Origin: Aeromicrobium sp. Leaf245 | GTDB lineage: Bacteria > Actinomycetota > Actinomycetes > Propionibacteriales > Nocardioidaceae | Length of the DNA stretch: 64,000 bases | Direction: 5' to 3' | Assembly: GCF_942548115.1 (NCBI RefSeq) | Contig: NZ_OW824151.1 | Span: 1,178,001 to 1,242,000, forward strand | In this document: positions 7,197 through 16,271 of the stretch, piece by piece | How positions within the stretch are numbered: position 1 is the stretch's first letter | How the letters are laid out: each line of letters starts with the position of its first letter | Notes under the pieces: model-generated | Database searches by the model: none | Seen by the model: the letters and a program-made list of their open reading frames with translations, nothing else | What the model was told of the DNA's origin: nothing | Made by a program: the position numbers and the translations under genes

Positions 7197-10100
7197 ATGC
7201 GCCCCCGACCGTCTCGACGCGGCTCCGTCCGTGCCGTCCTGCCCCTGCTCCTGAGCGTCCTGCTCCCGGCGGCCCTCCTCGCGCCGACGAGTGCTGCGGC
7301 GGCCGAGGTCTCACTCGCCGCGACGGTGAAGGAGTCGACTCCGACGCGGCTCGCGATCGACGTCGCGGGCGAGGGGTACTCGCGCGAGGCGCCGGGCATC
7401 TACGTCGGCATCGCGCCCCGTGGTGGTGCGAGCGTGGTCGACGCGAGCGCCTACGTCCACACGGAGTTCGTCCGTCCGGTCCAGATCGGTGACGGGGGTC
7501 GCTTCTCCCAGACGCTCGAGCTCGGCGCCGACGAGATCGCGCGGCTCGACGCCTCGAAGACGTACGCCGTCTACACGTTCAAGGCGCACGGCCAGGCGGC
7601 GTCCGACCCGTCGCAGAACGCCGAGGTCCCCGTCGACCTCGACTTCACGACCCTCGTCGAGACCGAGGAGCCCGCCGAGCCGGAGACGCCGGCCGAGCCG
7701 GAGACGCCGGCCGAGCCGGAGACGCCGACCGAGCCGGAGACGCCGACCGAGCCGGAGACGCCGACCGAGCCGGTCGAGCCCGAGGAGCCCGAGGCGCCTG
7801 CGCCGTCGGTGTCGGTGTCGCGGTCGGAGTTCTCGGCGGAGGGTGCGGCGACGGTGACGGTGGAGGGCAGGAACTTCGATCCTGCGTCGGCGACGGGTGT
7901 GCGTCCGCCGCTGGCGGGCAAGCCTGCTGGCGCCTACGTGGTGGTGGGCAAGTTCGCCGACGTGTGGCAGCCGTCCAAGGGTGCGGGATCCTCGACGCGG
8001 GTGAACTCGTCGCAGAAGTGGGCGGTCTCGGCAGCCGACATGGGGGCGATCGGTGGTGCCGGAGGCGGTGCGGTCGAGCTGCGTCCCGACGGGTCGTTCA
8101 CGGCGGAGCTGACGGTCGACAAGGCTGCGCTGGACGCCAAGGCCACGGCCGAGTCGTTGAGGAACTACGGGATCTACACCTACGCGGGCTCGGGTGCGTC
8201 CGTCGCGGCCTACGAGACCGCCACCCCGATCACGTTCACGAAGCCTGCGCCGTCGGTGTCGGTGTCGCGGTCGGAGTTCTCGGCCGAGGGTGCGGCGACG
8301 GTGACGGTGGAGGGCAGGAACTTCGATCCTGCGTCGGCGACGGGTGTGCGTCCGCCGCTGGCGGGCAAGCCTGCTGGCGCCTACGTGGTGGTGGGCAAGT
8401 TCGCCGACGTGTGGCAGCCGTCCAAGGGTGCGGGATCCTCGACGCGGGTGAACTCGTCGCAGAAGTGGGCGGTCTCGGCAGCCGACATGGGGGCGATCGG
8501 TGGTGCCGGAGGCGGTGCGGTCGAGCTGCGTCCCGACGGGTCGTTCACGGCGGAGCTGACGGTCGACAAGGCTGCGCTGGACGCCAAGGCCACGGCCGAG
8601 TCGTTGAGGAACTACGGGATCTACACGTACGCGGGCTCGGGTGCGTCCGTCGCGGCCTACGAGACCGCCACCCCGATCACGTTCACCGACCCCGGTGTCC
8701 TCACCCCGACGCTCGACGTGGAGGTCGTCGAGCAGGTCGAGGGCAGCCTGAAGGTCGACGTCGAGGGCTTCGGCTACGCCACGACGGGGCCGGGCGTCTA
8801 CCTCGGCATCTCCGAGTCCGGGGGCGCCAGCCCCACGGACGTCGGCGCCTACCGGGGCGCGGTCCTCGTCCCGAGCACGACCATGGGCGTGGGGGGCACC
8901 TTCGCGCGGACGCTGACCCTCGACGCCGACGACATCGAGACGCTCGACCCTACGAAGCAGTACTCGGTGTACTCGCTGAAGGCGCACGGGCAGGCGGCCA
9001 CCGATCCGTCCCAGACGGTCGAGGCGCCCCTCGACATCGACGTCGCCGTCCTCAAGCCTGCGTCCGAGCCTCAGGGTGCGCAGCTGGAGGTGGAGGTCGT
9101 CGAGCAGAAGAAGGGCAGCCTGAAGGTCGACGTCGCGGGCTCCGGCTACGCGACGACCTCCCCGGGCGTCTACGTCGGGATCTCCGAGTCCGGTGGCGCC
9201 AGCGCCACGGACGCCGGTGCCTACCGCGGCGCGATCTGGGTCCAGGCCTCCTCCATGGGCGAGGGCGGCACGTTCGAGCGGACGATCGAGCTCGACGCAG
9301 CCGCGATCGCGACCCTCGACCCGACCGAGGACTACTCGGTCTACTCGCTCAAGGCGCACGGCGTGCCCGACCCCGGCGCGACGCAGAGCGTCGAGAAGGC
9401 GATCGACCTCGACGTCGCGCTGCTGCAGGGCGACGACGAGCCGGTCGATCCTGGGCCGAACGGTCCGACACTGGACGTGTCGGTGGCGGAGCAGAGGAAG
9501 GGCAGCCTGAAGGTCGCCGTGAAGGGTTCCGGATACGCGGTCGCCTCGCCCGGTGTCTACGTCGCGATCGCTCCGGTCGGTGGTGGGAGCACCTCCGACG
9601 CGAGTGCGTACGTCGGCACGGAGTGGGTGCAGCACACGCAGATGGGTGCGGGTGGCACGTTCACGGTGACGTTGGCCCCGTCGGCCTCGGAGATCGCGAC
9701 GCTGGACCCGACGAAGGAGTACGCGGTCTACTCGTTGAAGGCGCATGGTCAGGCTGCGTCCGACCCGTCGCAGACGGTGGAGGTGCCGATCGACCTCGAC
9801 GTCGCCCTCCTGAAGGGCGGCGTCGTGACCCCGCCGACGCCGACCGACCCCGACCCCGGCACCGGTCCTGGTGCCGGCCCGGGTGCAGGGGGCGGGGTCG
9901 ACGCGCCGAGGACGAGCGGGTCGCTGCGCTGGGGCGTGAAGGCAGCGTTCCGCAGCTACGTGACCGGCCCCATCGCCAACGGCCGGGTCTCGGTGTCGCG
10001 GGGGGCCTCGGCCTCGGGCGGGAGCTACCGCTTCTTCCAGAAGTCGACCGCCGCGTCCGGAGCCGATGCTCGTGGTGCGACGCGCTACGGCGGCACCGTG

Positions 10101-11468
10101 CGCTTCACGGGTCACGCCGGTGCGCTGGACCTGTCCGTCACCGACCCCACGGTCACCGTCCGTGCAGGCCGGGTCGGGACCCTCTCGGCCGTGATGGCGG
10201 GCCGGCGCATCGACGTCGGATCGGTCGACCTGGCGCGCGCCTCGAGGACGACGAAGGCCGGAGCGGTCACGTACTCGGGTGCGCCCGTGCGCCTCACCGC
10301 CGCCGGTGCCCGCGCCTTCCAGGGGTTCTACTCCGCCGGTGAGGCGATGGACCCGGTGACGTTCACGATCGGCAGCGACGGAGGTGCGGCGTCCGGTGGT
10401 GGCACCGTGGCCGCTGCCGTGAGCACGACCGGCTTCGTCCCTCCGGCGTCCCCGCCGGCCTCGACGGGCGTCACGCTCGACCTGGCCGACGGCGACACCG
10501 TCCGCGCAGGCGACCGCCTGACGGCGAGCGCGTCCGGGTTCCGGCCCGGGGAGACCGACATCGCCGTCGTGGTCTACTCCACGCCGGTCGTGCTGGAGCG
10601 CTCGCTCAGCGCCGACGCGCAGGGCCGTGCCACGTGGAGCGGCGTCCTGCCGGGTGATCTCGAGCCGGGGGAGCACACCCTGACCTTCCAGGGCTCGATC
10701 AGCCGCGGGGCCGTGTTCACCGTGGCCGACGCCGAGGAGGCCGAGCGGTGCGAGGTGGCCGACGCCACCCTCACCTGGGGCGTGAAGGAGTCTTTCCGGT
10801 CCTACGTGTCCGGGTCCATCGCGAACGGCGACTGGACCACCTCGGGCGACGCGTCCTACGAGACGCCCGAGTTCGGCTTCTCGGGCGGCTCCGGCTCGTT
10901 CGACGCCGCCACGACCGAGGGTGACGTGGCCTTCGACGGCGCGATCCGCTTCTCGGGCCACTCCGGTGCGCTCGAGGTCGTGCTCGAGGACCCGGTGGTC
11001 CGGTTCACCGACGCCGACACCGCGGTGCTGCTGCTCGACATGACCGCAGGCGACCGCGCGGCGGCCGAGGCCGGCGGCGACGCAGCTCCCACGACGACCG
11101 AGGACGTGCCGTTCGTGGAGCTCGACCTGTCCGGGGCCGAGGTCGAGCGCACCGACGACGGGACCGGGTACACCGTGACCGACGCACCCGCGGTGCTCAC
11201 CGAGCAGGGACACGGGGTCTTCGGCACCTACGAGGCGGGCACGGCCTTCGACCCGATCGACCTCACCGTCACCACGGCCGCGGACTGCGCCGGGACGGCG
11301 GGCGAGGCGTCCGCGGCCCCGACGGACACCACCGAGGCGGCGGGCCTCGCCGGCACCGCGTCCGACAGCGGGGTCCCGGCCTGGTGGGTCGCCGTGGCCG
11401 CGGCGCTCGCGCTCGTCGTCGGCTTCGGCATGGCGAGCCTGCGCCGTCGCTCGGGCGGTCTGCGGTGA
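7197..11468 (+). CDS. htaA: Surface heme-binding protein with two HtaA domains
   Basis: Predicted cell-surface hemophore/receptor of 1423 residues. A signal peptide spans residues 1-36. Then: one ~120-residue type-A repeat (GIYVGIAPRGGA ... VYTFKAHGQAA); a Pro/Glu/Thr linker (about 155-200) with repeated AEPETP/TEPETP; two nearly identical 149-residue type-B repeats (201-349 and 350-498); three more type-A repeats (about 501, 628 and 757); HtaA domains at about 906-1065 and 1188-1360; and a C-terminal membrane helix (about 1392-1413) with RRR stop-transfer. Both HtaA domains keep FRSYV and F[TS]GH[AS]GAL, whose Tyr and His match the heme contacts known from corynebacterial HtaA. There is no LPXTG. 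The stop overlaps hmuT, as in corynebacterial htaA-hmuTUV operons. Confidence 0.9.
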   Translation: MRPRPSRRGSVRAVLPLLLSVLLPAALLAPTSAAAAEVSLAATVKESTPTRLAIDVAGEGYSREAPGIYVGIAPRGGASVVDASAYVHTEFVRPVQIGDGGRFSQTLELGADEIARLDASKTYAVYTFKAHGQAASDPSQNAEVPVDLDFTTLVETEEPAEPETPAEPETPAEPETPTEPETPTEPETPTEPVEPEEPEAPAPSVSVSRSEFSAEGAATVTVEGRNFDPASATGVRPPLAGKPAGAYVVVGKFADVWQPSKGAGSSTRVNSSQKWAVSAADMGAIGGAGGGAVELRPDGSFTAELTVDKAALDAKATAESLRNYGIYTYAGSGASVAAYETATPITFTKPAPSVSVSRSEFSAEGAATVTVEGRNFDPASATGVRPPLAGKPAGAYVVVGKFADVWQPSKGAGSSTRVNSSQKWAVSAADMGAIGGAGGGAVELRPDGSFTAELTVDKAALDAKATAESLRNYGIYTYAGSGASVAAYETATPITFTDPGVLTPTLDVEVVEQVEGSLKVDVEGFGYATTGPGVYLGISESGGASPTDVGAYRGAVLVPSTTMGVGGTFARTLTLDADDIETLDPTKQYSVYSLKAHGQAATDPSQTVEAPLDIDVAVLKPASEPQGAQLEVEVVEQKKGSLKVDVAGSGYATTSPGVYVGISESGGASATDAGAYRGAIWVQASSMGEGGTFERTIELDAAAIATLDPTEDYSVYSLKAHGVPDPGATQSVEKAIDLDVALLQGDDEPVDPGPNGPTLDVSVAEQRKGSLKVAVKGSGYAVASPGVYVAIAPVGGGSTSDASAYVGTEWVQHTQMGAGGTFTVTLAPSASEIATLDPTKEYAVYSLKAHGQAASDPSQTVEVPIDLDVALLKGGVVTPPTPTDPDPGTGPGAGPGAGGGVDAPRTSGSLRWGVKAAFRSYVTGPIANGRVSVSRGASASGGSYRFFQKSTAASGADARGATRYGGTVRFTGHAGALDLSVTDPTVTVRAGRVGTLSAVMAGRRIDVGSVDLARASRTTKAGAVTYSGAPVRLTAAGARAFQGFYSAGEAMDPVTFTIGSDGGAASGGGTVAAAVSTTGFVPPASPPASTGVTLDLADGDTVRAGDRLTASASGFRPGETDIAVVVYSTPVVLERSLSADAQGRATWSGVLPGDLEPGEHTLTFQGSISRGAVFTVADAEEAERCEVADATLTWGVKESFRSYVSGSIANGDWTTSGDASYETPEFGFSGGSGSFDAATTEGDVAFDGAIRFSGHSGALEVVLEDPVVRFTDADTAVLLLDMTAGDRAAAEAGGDAAPTTTEDVPFVELDLSGAEVERTDDGTGYTVTDAPAVLTEQGHGVFGTYEAGTAFDPIDLTVTTAADCAGTAGEASAAPTDTTEAAGLAGTASDSGVPAWWVAVAAALALVVGFGMASLRRRSGGLR
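7797..8690 (+). repeat. Near-perfect 447-bp direct tandem duplication inside htaA
   Basis: Copy 1 (7797-8243) and copy 2 (8244-8690) differ at only two sites that I can see, both silent: GCG/GCC in the FSAEG codon region and ACC/ACG in IYTY. Each copy encodes 149 residues (APSVSVSRSEF ... ATPITFT). Such low divergence indicates a recent duplication or ongoing homogenisation. Confidence 0.95.
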
Positions 11469-12628
11469 CCGCGACCGTCCGAGGCCGCGGTGCGCGGACG
11501 GCTGCCCGACGGGCGCCCCGCACGATCCGCGCGCTCCCGGTGGCGGTACTCGCCGTGGCAGCGCTCGCGCTGTCCGCCGGGTGCGCGGGACCGGGAGTGG
11601 CCGACTCCGAGGGCGCGGCAGGCGCGGCCGGCACGGTCCCGCTCGCGCAGGTCCAGCCCGTCGACGACCCGAAGGGCTGGCAGGGACCGAGCACGGCCGT
11701 CCTCGCCGACCGCACCGTCGAACCGGTGGTCGAGGACCCCGAGCAGACCCTTCCTGCGACGGTGGTCTCGCACGACCGCGCCGGCGAGCGCGAGGTCGAG
11801 GTGACCGACACCGACCGGGTGCTCGCCCTCGACATCTCCGGCACGCTCGCCGCGACGGTGTGGGGCCTCGGCCTCGGCGACCGGCTCGTCGGTCGTGACG
11901 TCTCGACGACCTTCCCCGGCACCGAGGACCTGCCCGTCGTCACGAGCGACGGCCACTCCCTCAACGCGGAGGCGGTGCTGCGGTCGCGTCCCACCCTCGT
12001 CGTCACCGACGGGTCGATCGGCCCGCGCGACGTCGTGGAGCAGCTCCGCGATGCCGGGGTCACCGTCGTCTTCGTGGAGAACCAGGCCTCCTTCGACGGT
12101 GCCCAGGACCTCGCCCGCGACGTGGCCGCCGCGCTCGGCGTCCCCGCCGCCGGTGAGCGGCTAGCCGAGCGCATCGCTGCGCAGCTCCACGACGTCCGCG
12201 CCCAGGTCGACCGGCTCGCCCCGGCCGCCGCCGAGGACCGGCTGTCGATGGTCTTCCTCTACCTGCGCGGCTCGGCCGGCGTCTACTACCTGCTCGGTGA
12301 GGACTCCGGCGCGGGGGACCTGGTGCGGGGACTCGGCGGCGTCGACGTCGCCGCCGAGCTCGGCTGGAAGGACATGCAGCCCCTCACCGACGAGGCGGTC
12401 CTCGCGGCCGATCCCGACCTGGTGATCGTGATGTCGCACGGGCTCGAGTCGGTCGGAGGCGTCGACGCGCTCCTCGCCGACAAGACGACGCTCGCGCTCA
12501 CCGCCGCCGGACGGAACCGACGCTTCGTGGACATGGCCGACGGCGACGTGCTGTCGTTCGGTCCGCGGTCGGCCGGCGTCCTCGACGCGCTGGCCCGCGC
12601 CGTGTACGCACCGCGTGGCCCGGCATGA
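11465..12628 (+). CDS. hmuT: Heme ABC transporter substrate-binding lipoprotein
   Basis: Receives heme from surface proteins and delivers it to the HmuU permease; 387 residues, type III (FecB/BtuF-like) binding protein. The GTG at 11465 overlaps the htaA stop. After a basic N-region and hydrophobic stretch comes the lipobox LSAGC (Cys40). The binding domain starts near VLALDISGTLAATVWGLGLG and includes GRDVSTTFPGTEDLPVV and the second lobe (IVMSHGLESVGGVDALL). An acidic linker precedes the domain. It sits in an operon with hmuU and hmuV. Heme is preferred over siderophore because of the HtaA and heme oxygenase neighbours. Confidence 0.9.
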   Translation: MTATVRGRGARTAARRAPRTIRALPVAVLAVAALALSAGCAGPGVADSEGAAGAAGTVPLAQVQPVDDPKGWQGPSTAVLADRTVEPVVEDPEQTLPATVVSHDRAGEREVEVTDTDRVLALDISGTLAATVWGLGLGDRLVGRDVSTTFPGTEDLPVVTSDGHSLNAEAVLRSRPTLVVTDGSIGPRDVVEQLRDAGVTVVFVENQASFDGAQDLARDVAAALGVPAAGERLAERIAAQLHDVRAQVDRLAPAAAEDRLSMVFLYLRGSAGVYYLLGEDSGAGDLVRGLGGVDVAAELGWKDMQPLTDEAVLAADPDLVIVMSHGLESVGGVDALLADKTTLALTAAGRNRRFVDMADGDVLSFGPRSAGVLDALARAVYAPRGPA

Positions 12629-12638
12629 GCGGCACCGG

Positions 12639-13724
12639 ATGACCGCCACGGACGTGCGTGTACGGACTCGTGCGCCGGTGGGGACGGCGCCGCGCAGGCG
12701 GGCTGCGGCCGTGGTCGGTGCCCTGGTCGCGGCGCTGCTCGTCGGCGTCGTGGTCTCGGCCCTCGTCGGACAGCTCGACGTCTCCGCCCGCGCGGTCGTC
12801 GGGACCGTCCTCGACGGCGTCGGTGTGCGCACGTCGTGGCGTCCGGACGAGGACCTCCTCGTCGACGCGCTCTGGTACGTCCGGTTCCCCCGGGTCGCCA
12901 TGTGCGTGGTCGTCGGAGCGGCGCTCGCGGTGGCGGGCGCGATGATGCAGGCCGTCTTCGGCAACCCGCTGGCCGAGCCCGGGGTCGTGGGGGTCTCCGC
13001 AGGAGCCGCCCTCGGGGCCGCCGTGGCGATCGCGACGGGGATCACCGTCGGTGGGGGATGGGCGGTGGCGCTGTTCGCCTTCCTGGGTGGCCTCGCGGCG
13101 ACGGTCTTCGTGTACACGACGGCACGGAGCGCAGGACGCACGGAGGTGGTGACGCTGCTGCTGACCGGCATCGCCGTGAACGCCTTCGCGGGTGCGGGAC
13201 TCGCGCTCGTGCTCTTCGCCGGCGACACCGGCTCGCGCGAGCAGATCGTGTTCTGGCAGCTCGGCTCGATGAACGGGTCCCGCTGGTCGGAGGTGCTCGT
13301 GGTGGCCGTCGTGACGGTGCCCGGCGTGCTGTTCGCCCTCGCCGCGGCCCGCCGCTACGACCTGCTCGCGCTCGGCGAGCGCTCGGCCTCCCACCTCGGT
13401 GTGCGCGTGGAGCGACTCAGGATCGTCTCCATCGCGGTCATGGCGCTGCTGACCGGGGTGGCCGTGGCCTTCACGGGGATCATCGCGTTCGTCGGGCTCG
13501 TCGTGCCGCACGCGCTGCGGATGGTCCTGGGCCCGGCCCACCGGGCTCTGCTCCTCGGGAGCGTCCTCGCCGGTGCCGTGCTCCTGGTCTGGGCCGACGT
13601 GCTGGCGAGGACGCTCGTGACCGGGGCCGACCTGCCGATCGGGTTGCTGACGTCGGTCGTCGGGGGTCCGTTCTTCCTGCACCTCGTGCGGCGCGCCCGC
13701 ACGCGCGCCGGGGGCTGGGCATGA
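12639..13724 (+). CDS. hmuU: Heme ABC transporter permease (FecCD family)
   Basis: Membrane subunit of the heme importer, 361 residues from ATG 12639. An in-frame GTG at 12615 would overlap hmuT by 14 nt and is the alternative; neither has a strong Shine-Dalgarno. FecCD landmarks: R[FV]PRVAMCVVVGAALAVAGAM, the FGNPLAEPGVVGVSAGAALGAA signature, FWQLGSMNGSRWSEV and the EAA-like coupling region GIIAFVGLVVPHALRM. About nine to ten membrane helices are expected. It lies 10 nt after hmuT, and its stop overlaps hmuV (ATGA). Confidence 0.92.
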   Translation: MTATDVRVRTRAPVGTAPRRRAAAVVGALVAALLVGVVVSALVGQLDVSARAVVGTVLDGVGVRTSWRPDEDLLVDALWYVRFPRVAMCVVVGAALAVAGAMMQAVFGNPLAEPGVVGVSAGAALGAAVAIATGITVGGGWAVALFAFLGGLAATVFVYTTARSAGRTEVVTLLLTGIAVNAFAGAGLALVLFAGDTGSREQIVFWQLGSMNGSRWSEVLVVAVVTVPGVLFALAAARRYDLLALGERSASHLGVRVERLRIVSIAVMALLTGVAVAFTGIIAFVGLVVPHALRMVLGPAHRALLLGSVLAGAVLLVWADVLARTLVTGADLPIGLLTSVVGGPFFLHLVRRARTRAGGWA

Positions 13725-14533
13725 CGGCCGACGCGGTCGTGTCCGTGCGGGGGGTCTCGTGCCGCCTGGGTGGGCGCGAGGTGCTCCACGACGTCGACCT
13801 CGACGTGCGTGCCGGCACGCTCGTGGTGGTCGTCGGACCCAACGGCGCGGGGAAGTCCACGCTGCTCTCGGTGGTCTCGGGCGACCTCCCGGCCACCGCG
13901 GGGACCGTGGCGCTCGACGGCCGGCCCCTGTCCGACTGGACCCCCGCCGAGCTCGCGCGACGGCGCGCGGTCCTCGGCCAGTCCCACGACGTGAGCTTCG
14001 GCTTCACGGTGGCCGAGGTCGTCGCGATGGGGCGCTATCCGTGGACGTCTCGCGACGATGTGGCGGCCGACGCCGACCTGGTCGCCTGGGCGCTCGAGCG
14101 CACGGACACCGTGCACCTGGCCGGGCGGTCGTTCCGCCAGCTCTCGGGAGGCGAGCGCGCCCGTGTCTCGCTGGCCCGGGTCCTCGCACAGGACACCGAC
14201 CTGGTGCTGCTCGACGAGCCGACGGCGGCCCTCGACCTCCGGCACCAGGAGGAGGTGCTCGTGCTGGCCCGTCGGCTGGCCCGGGCCGGACGCACCGTGG
14301 TCGTCGTGGCGCACGACCTCTCCCTCGCCTCGGCCCATGCCGACGAGCTGGTGGTGGTGGCCGAGGGCACGGTTGCGGCCCACGGCACGCCGGCCGAGGT
14401 CCTGACGGCCGACCTGGTCGGTCGGACCTACGGACTCCCGGTGGAGGTCCACCGGGTGGGGGACCGGCTCGCCGTCGTGCCGACCGGGGCCACGACGCGT
14501 CCAGATGGTGACATTCCGTCACCACGATCATGA
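13721..14533 (+). CDS. hmuV: Heme ABC transporter ATP-binding protein
   Basis: Cytosolic ATPase of the heme importer, 270 residues. ATG 13721 overlaps the hmuU stop. Walker A is GPNGAGKST (39-47), the Q-loop region is LGQSHDVSFGFTVAEVV, the ABC signature is LSGGERARVSLARVL, Walker B is LVLLDEPTAALDL, and the H-loop is VVVVAHDLSLA. The family is FecE/HmuV. The 3' end contains two palindromes that may act as control sites for the downstream heme oxygenase. Confidence 0.94.
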   Translation: MTADAVVSVRGVSCRLGGREVLHDVDLDVRAGTLVVVVGPNGAGKSTLLSVVSGDLPATAGTVALDGRPLSDWTPAELARRRAVLGQSHDVSFGFTVAEVVAMGRYPWTSRDDVAADADLVAWALERTDTVHLAGRSFRQLSGGERARVSLARVLAQDTDLVLLDEPTAALDLRHQEEVLVLARRLARAGRTVVVVAHDLSLASAHADELVVVAEGTVAAHGTPAEVLTADLVGRTYGLPVEVHRVGDRLAVVPTGATTRPDGDIPSPRS

Positions 14534-14543
14534 CAATGTGTCA
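14507..14543. promoter_or_regulatory. Two palindromes before the heme oxygenase gene
   Basis: GGTGAC-N5-GTCACC (14507-14523) and TGACA-ATG-TGTCA (14531-14543) lie in the last codons of hmuV and just after, 28 bp ahead of the next ATG. They share the GTGAC/GTCAC core. They may be operator half-sites for a regulator other than DtxR; no iron-box match is visible here. Confidence 0.35.
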
Positions 14544-14570
14544 CGATAGATCCCGACGAAAGGGCTCCCC

Positions 14571-15215
14571 ATGACGATCGCCGAACCCGACACCTCCTCG
14601 CTCTCGCGCCTTCTGCGCGAGGGCTCCCGGGCCGAGCACCAGGCCGCCGAGGGCTCGTCGTTCATGACCGAGCTCCTCGCGGGCCGGGTGAACGCCCGCG
14701 GGTACGCCGACTACCTGGCACGCCTGCGTCGGGTCTACGACGCGCTCGAGTCCCTCGGCCGCGCCCTCGCGGGCGACCCCGTCGCCGACGCGGTGCTCGA
14801 TCCGGCGCTCGAGCGCACACCCTCGATCGACGCGGACCAGGCCCACTGGGGCGTCGGCCACGCGGCGACGCCGGCCACCGACGCGTACGTGGCACGCATC
14901 GAGAGCATCGCCGCCTCGCCGGCCCGGTTCGTGGCTCACCACTACACCCGCTACCTCGGCGACCTCTCCGGCGGCCGCATCATCGGACGGCTCCTGGAGC
15001 AGACCTTCGAGCGGCCGGACGGTCTCGCGTTCTACGCCTTCCCCGGCATCCCGAAGCCCAAGCCCTACAAGGACGCCTACCGCGCCCGGCTCGACGGCCT
15101 CGACCTGACGGCGGAGGAGAAGCTCGCCGTGCTGACCGAGGTCAAGACGGTCTTCGGGCTGAACGGCGCGCTCTTCGAGGAGCTCACCGCCGACCTCGAC
15201 GCCTACCGACGCTGA
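14571..15215 (+). CDS. hmuO: Heme oxygenase
   Basis: Cleaves heme to biliverdin, CO and Fe2+ in the cytosol; 214 residues, the size of bacterial HmuO. The start ATG 14571 is preceded by AAAGGG. The proximal heme-ligand His is His23 in SRAEHQAAEGS. The distal helix carries the GDLSGGRIIGR motif, and YAFPGIPKPKPYKDAYR is the usual C-terminal region. It ends the htaA-hmuTUV-hmuO cluster and completes an import-and-degrade pathway for heme iron. The 37-bp gap and palindromes upstream allow a separate promoter. Confidence 0.95.
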   Translation: MTIAEPDTSSLSRLLREGSRAEHQAAEGSSFMTELLAGRVNARGYADYLARLRRVYDALESLGRALAGDPVADAVLDPALERTPSIDADQAHWGVGHAATPATDAYVARIESIAASPARFVAHHYTRYLGDLSGGRIIGRLLEQTFERPDGLAFYAFPGIPKPKPYKDAYRARLDGLDLTAEEKLAVLTEVKTVFGLNGALFEELTADLDAYRR

Positions 15216-15242
15216 GGCGCGTCGCCGAGGACGCGCTCGGTC

Positions 15243-16118
15243 TCAGGCGTGGTGCTCCTGGGTGCAGCACTTGACGCTGCCGCCGGCCTTGAGCAGCTCG
15301 CTCACGTCCACGGGGACGGGCGCGTAGCCGTGGTCGGCCACCTGGCTCGCGAGGCGGGTGGCCTGGGACGGCAGGACCACGTGGTGGCCGTCGCTCACCG
15401 CGTTGAGGCCCAGGACCAGGGCGTCGGCCTCGCTGCACTCGATGGCGTCGGGGAACAGCTGACGCAGGGTCCGGCGGCTGTGGGGCGAGAAGGCCGAGGG
15501 CAGGTAGGCGATGTCGGCCGGAGCCTCGCCGTTCCCGTCGTCGAGCACCGCGAGGGCGGTGTCGAGGTGGTAGAACCGCGGGTCGACCAGCTCCAGGCTC
15601 ACGACGGGCCGGTCGAGTGCGGCGGCCGCCTCCACGTGGGCGTGCAGACTCGTGCGGAAGCCGGTGCCGGCGAGGATCATGGAGGCGAGCACCAGGAAGT
15701 CGCCCTCGCCCTCGTTGGTGTGGGTCGGCTCGACGACCTCGATGCCCTGTTCCCTCAGCAGTCCGGCGTGCAGGACGGCCTCGGCCTGGCGCTCGACGTG
15801 GCGGAACCGGGCGCCGTAGGCGCGTCCGTCGACGACCAGGGCGCCGTTGGCGGCGAACACCATGTCGGGCAGGCCGGCGGCAGGCTCCAGCAGGTCCACG
15901 CGGTGCCCGAGTGCGCGGTACGTCTCGACGAGCGCCTGCCACTGCGCCACGGCGCGGTCGCGGTCGACGTGGATGCCCGGCTGCATCCACGCGTTGATCG
16001 CGTAGGTGACGTCGAAGTGGGTGGGTGCGCACATCAGGTACGAGCGGACGCGGGCGGTGCGCGCGGTGACGCGGTCGAGCGTCGTGCGAGTGGGGGTGCG
16101 GGTGTCGAGCACGGTCAC
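15243..16118 (-). CDS. ddaH: DDAH-family amidinohydrolase (arginine/dimethylarginine type)
   Basis: Hydrolase of the guanidine-modifying superfamily, 291 residues on the minus strand. I chose GTG 16118 because AGGAGG sits 5 nt upstream. Catalytic features: the N-terminal MCAPTHFDVTYAINAWM, substrate-binding DMVFAANGALV, GEGDFLV, the active His in FYHLDTALAVLDD, and the nucleophile Cys in GGSVKCCTQEHHA at the extreme C-terminus. Actinobacterial relatives convert dimethylarginine or arginine-like substrates to citrulline or ornithine products; the exact substrate cannot be read from sequence. It is divergent from an Lrp-type gene that probably controls it. Confidence 0.85.
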   Translation of the reverse strand: MTVLDTRTPTRTTLDRVTARTARVRSYLMCAPTHFDVTYAINAWMQPGIHVDRDRAVAQWQALVETYRALGHRVDLLEPAAGLPDMVFAANGALVVDGRAYGARFRHVERQAEAVLHAGLLREQGIEVVEPTHTNEGEGDFLVLASMILAGTGFRTSLHAHVEAAAALDRPVVSLELVDPRFYHLDTALAVLDDGNGEAPADIAYLPSAFSPHSRRTLRQLFPDAIECSEADALVLGLNAVSDGHHVVLPSQATRLASQVADHGYAPVPVDVSELLKAGGSVKCCTQEHHA

Positions 16119-16271
16119 GAGGGCCTCCTGCGGTGGTCGACGGTGCGTGTTCACGCAACGAATCAAGCCTAGCCGCGGCTCCTCGCGAACGAGGACTTCG
16201 AAACTGCACGTCGGCACGCAGGAATCCGACGAATCCAGCCCGGATGCGGCGATCTGTTGCACGATGAGGGC

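Noticed and set aside
7311-11213. A 1300-codon open frame on the minus strand opposite htaA
   Set aside because: It is rich in Arg/Gly/Asp/Val and mirrors the plus-strand repeats. High GC content creates such antisense frames; the plus-strand gene has a signal peptide, domains and an iron box.
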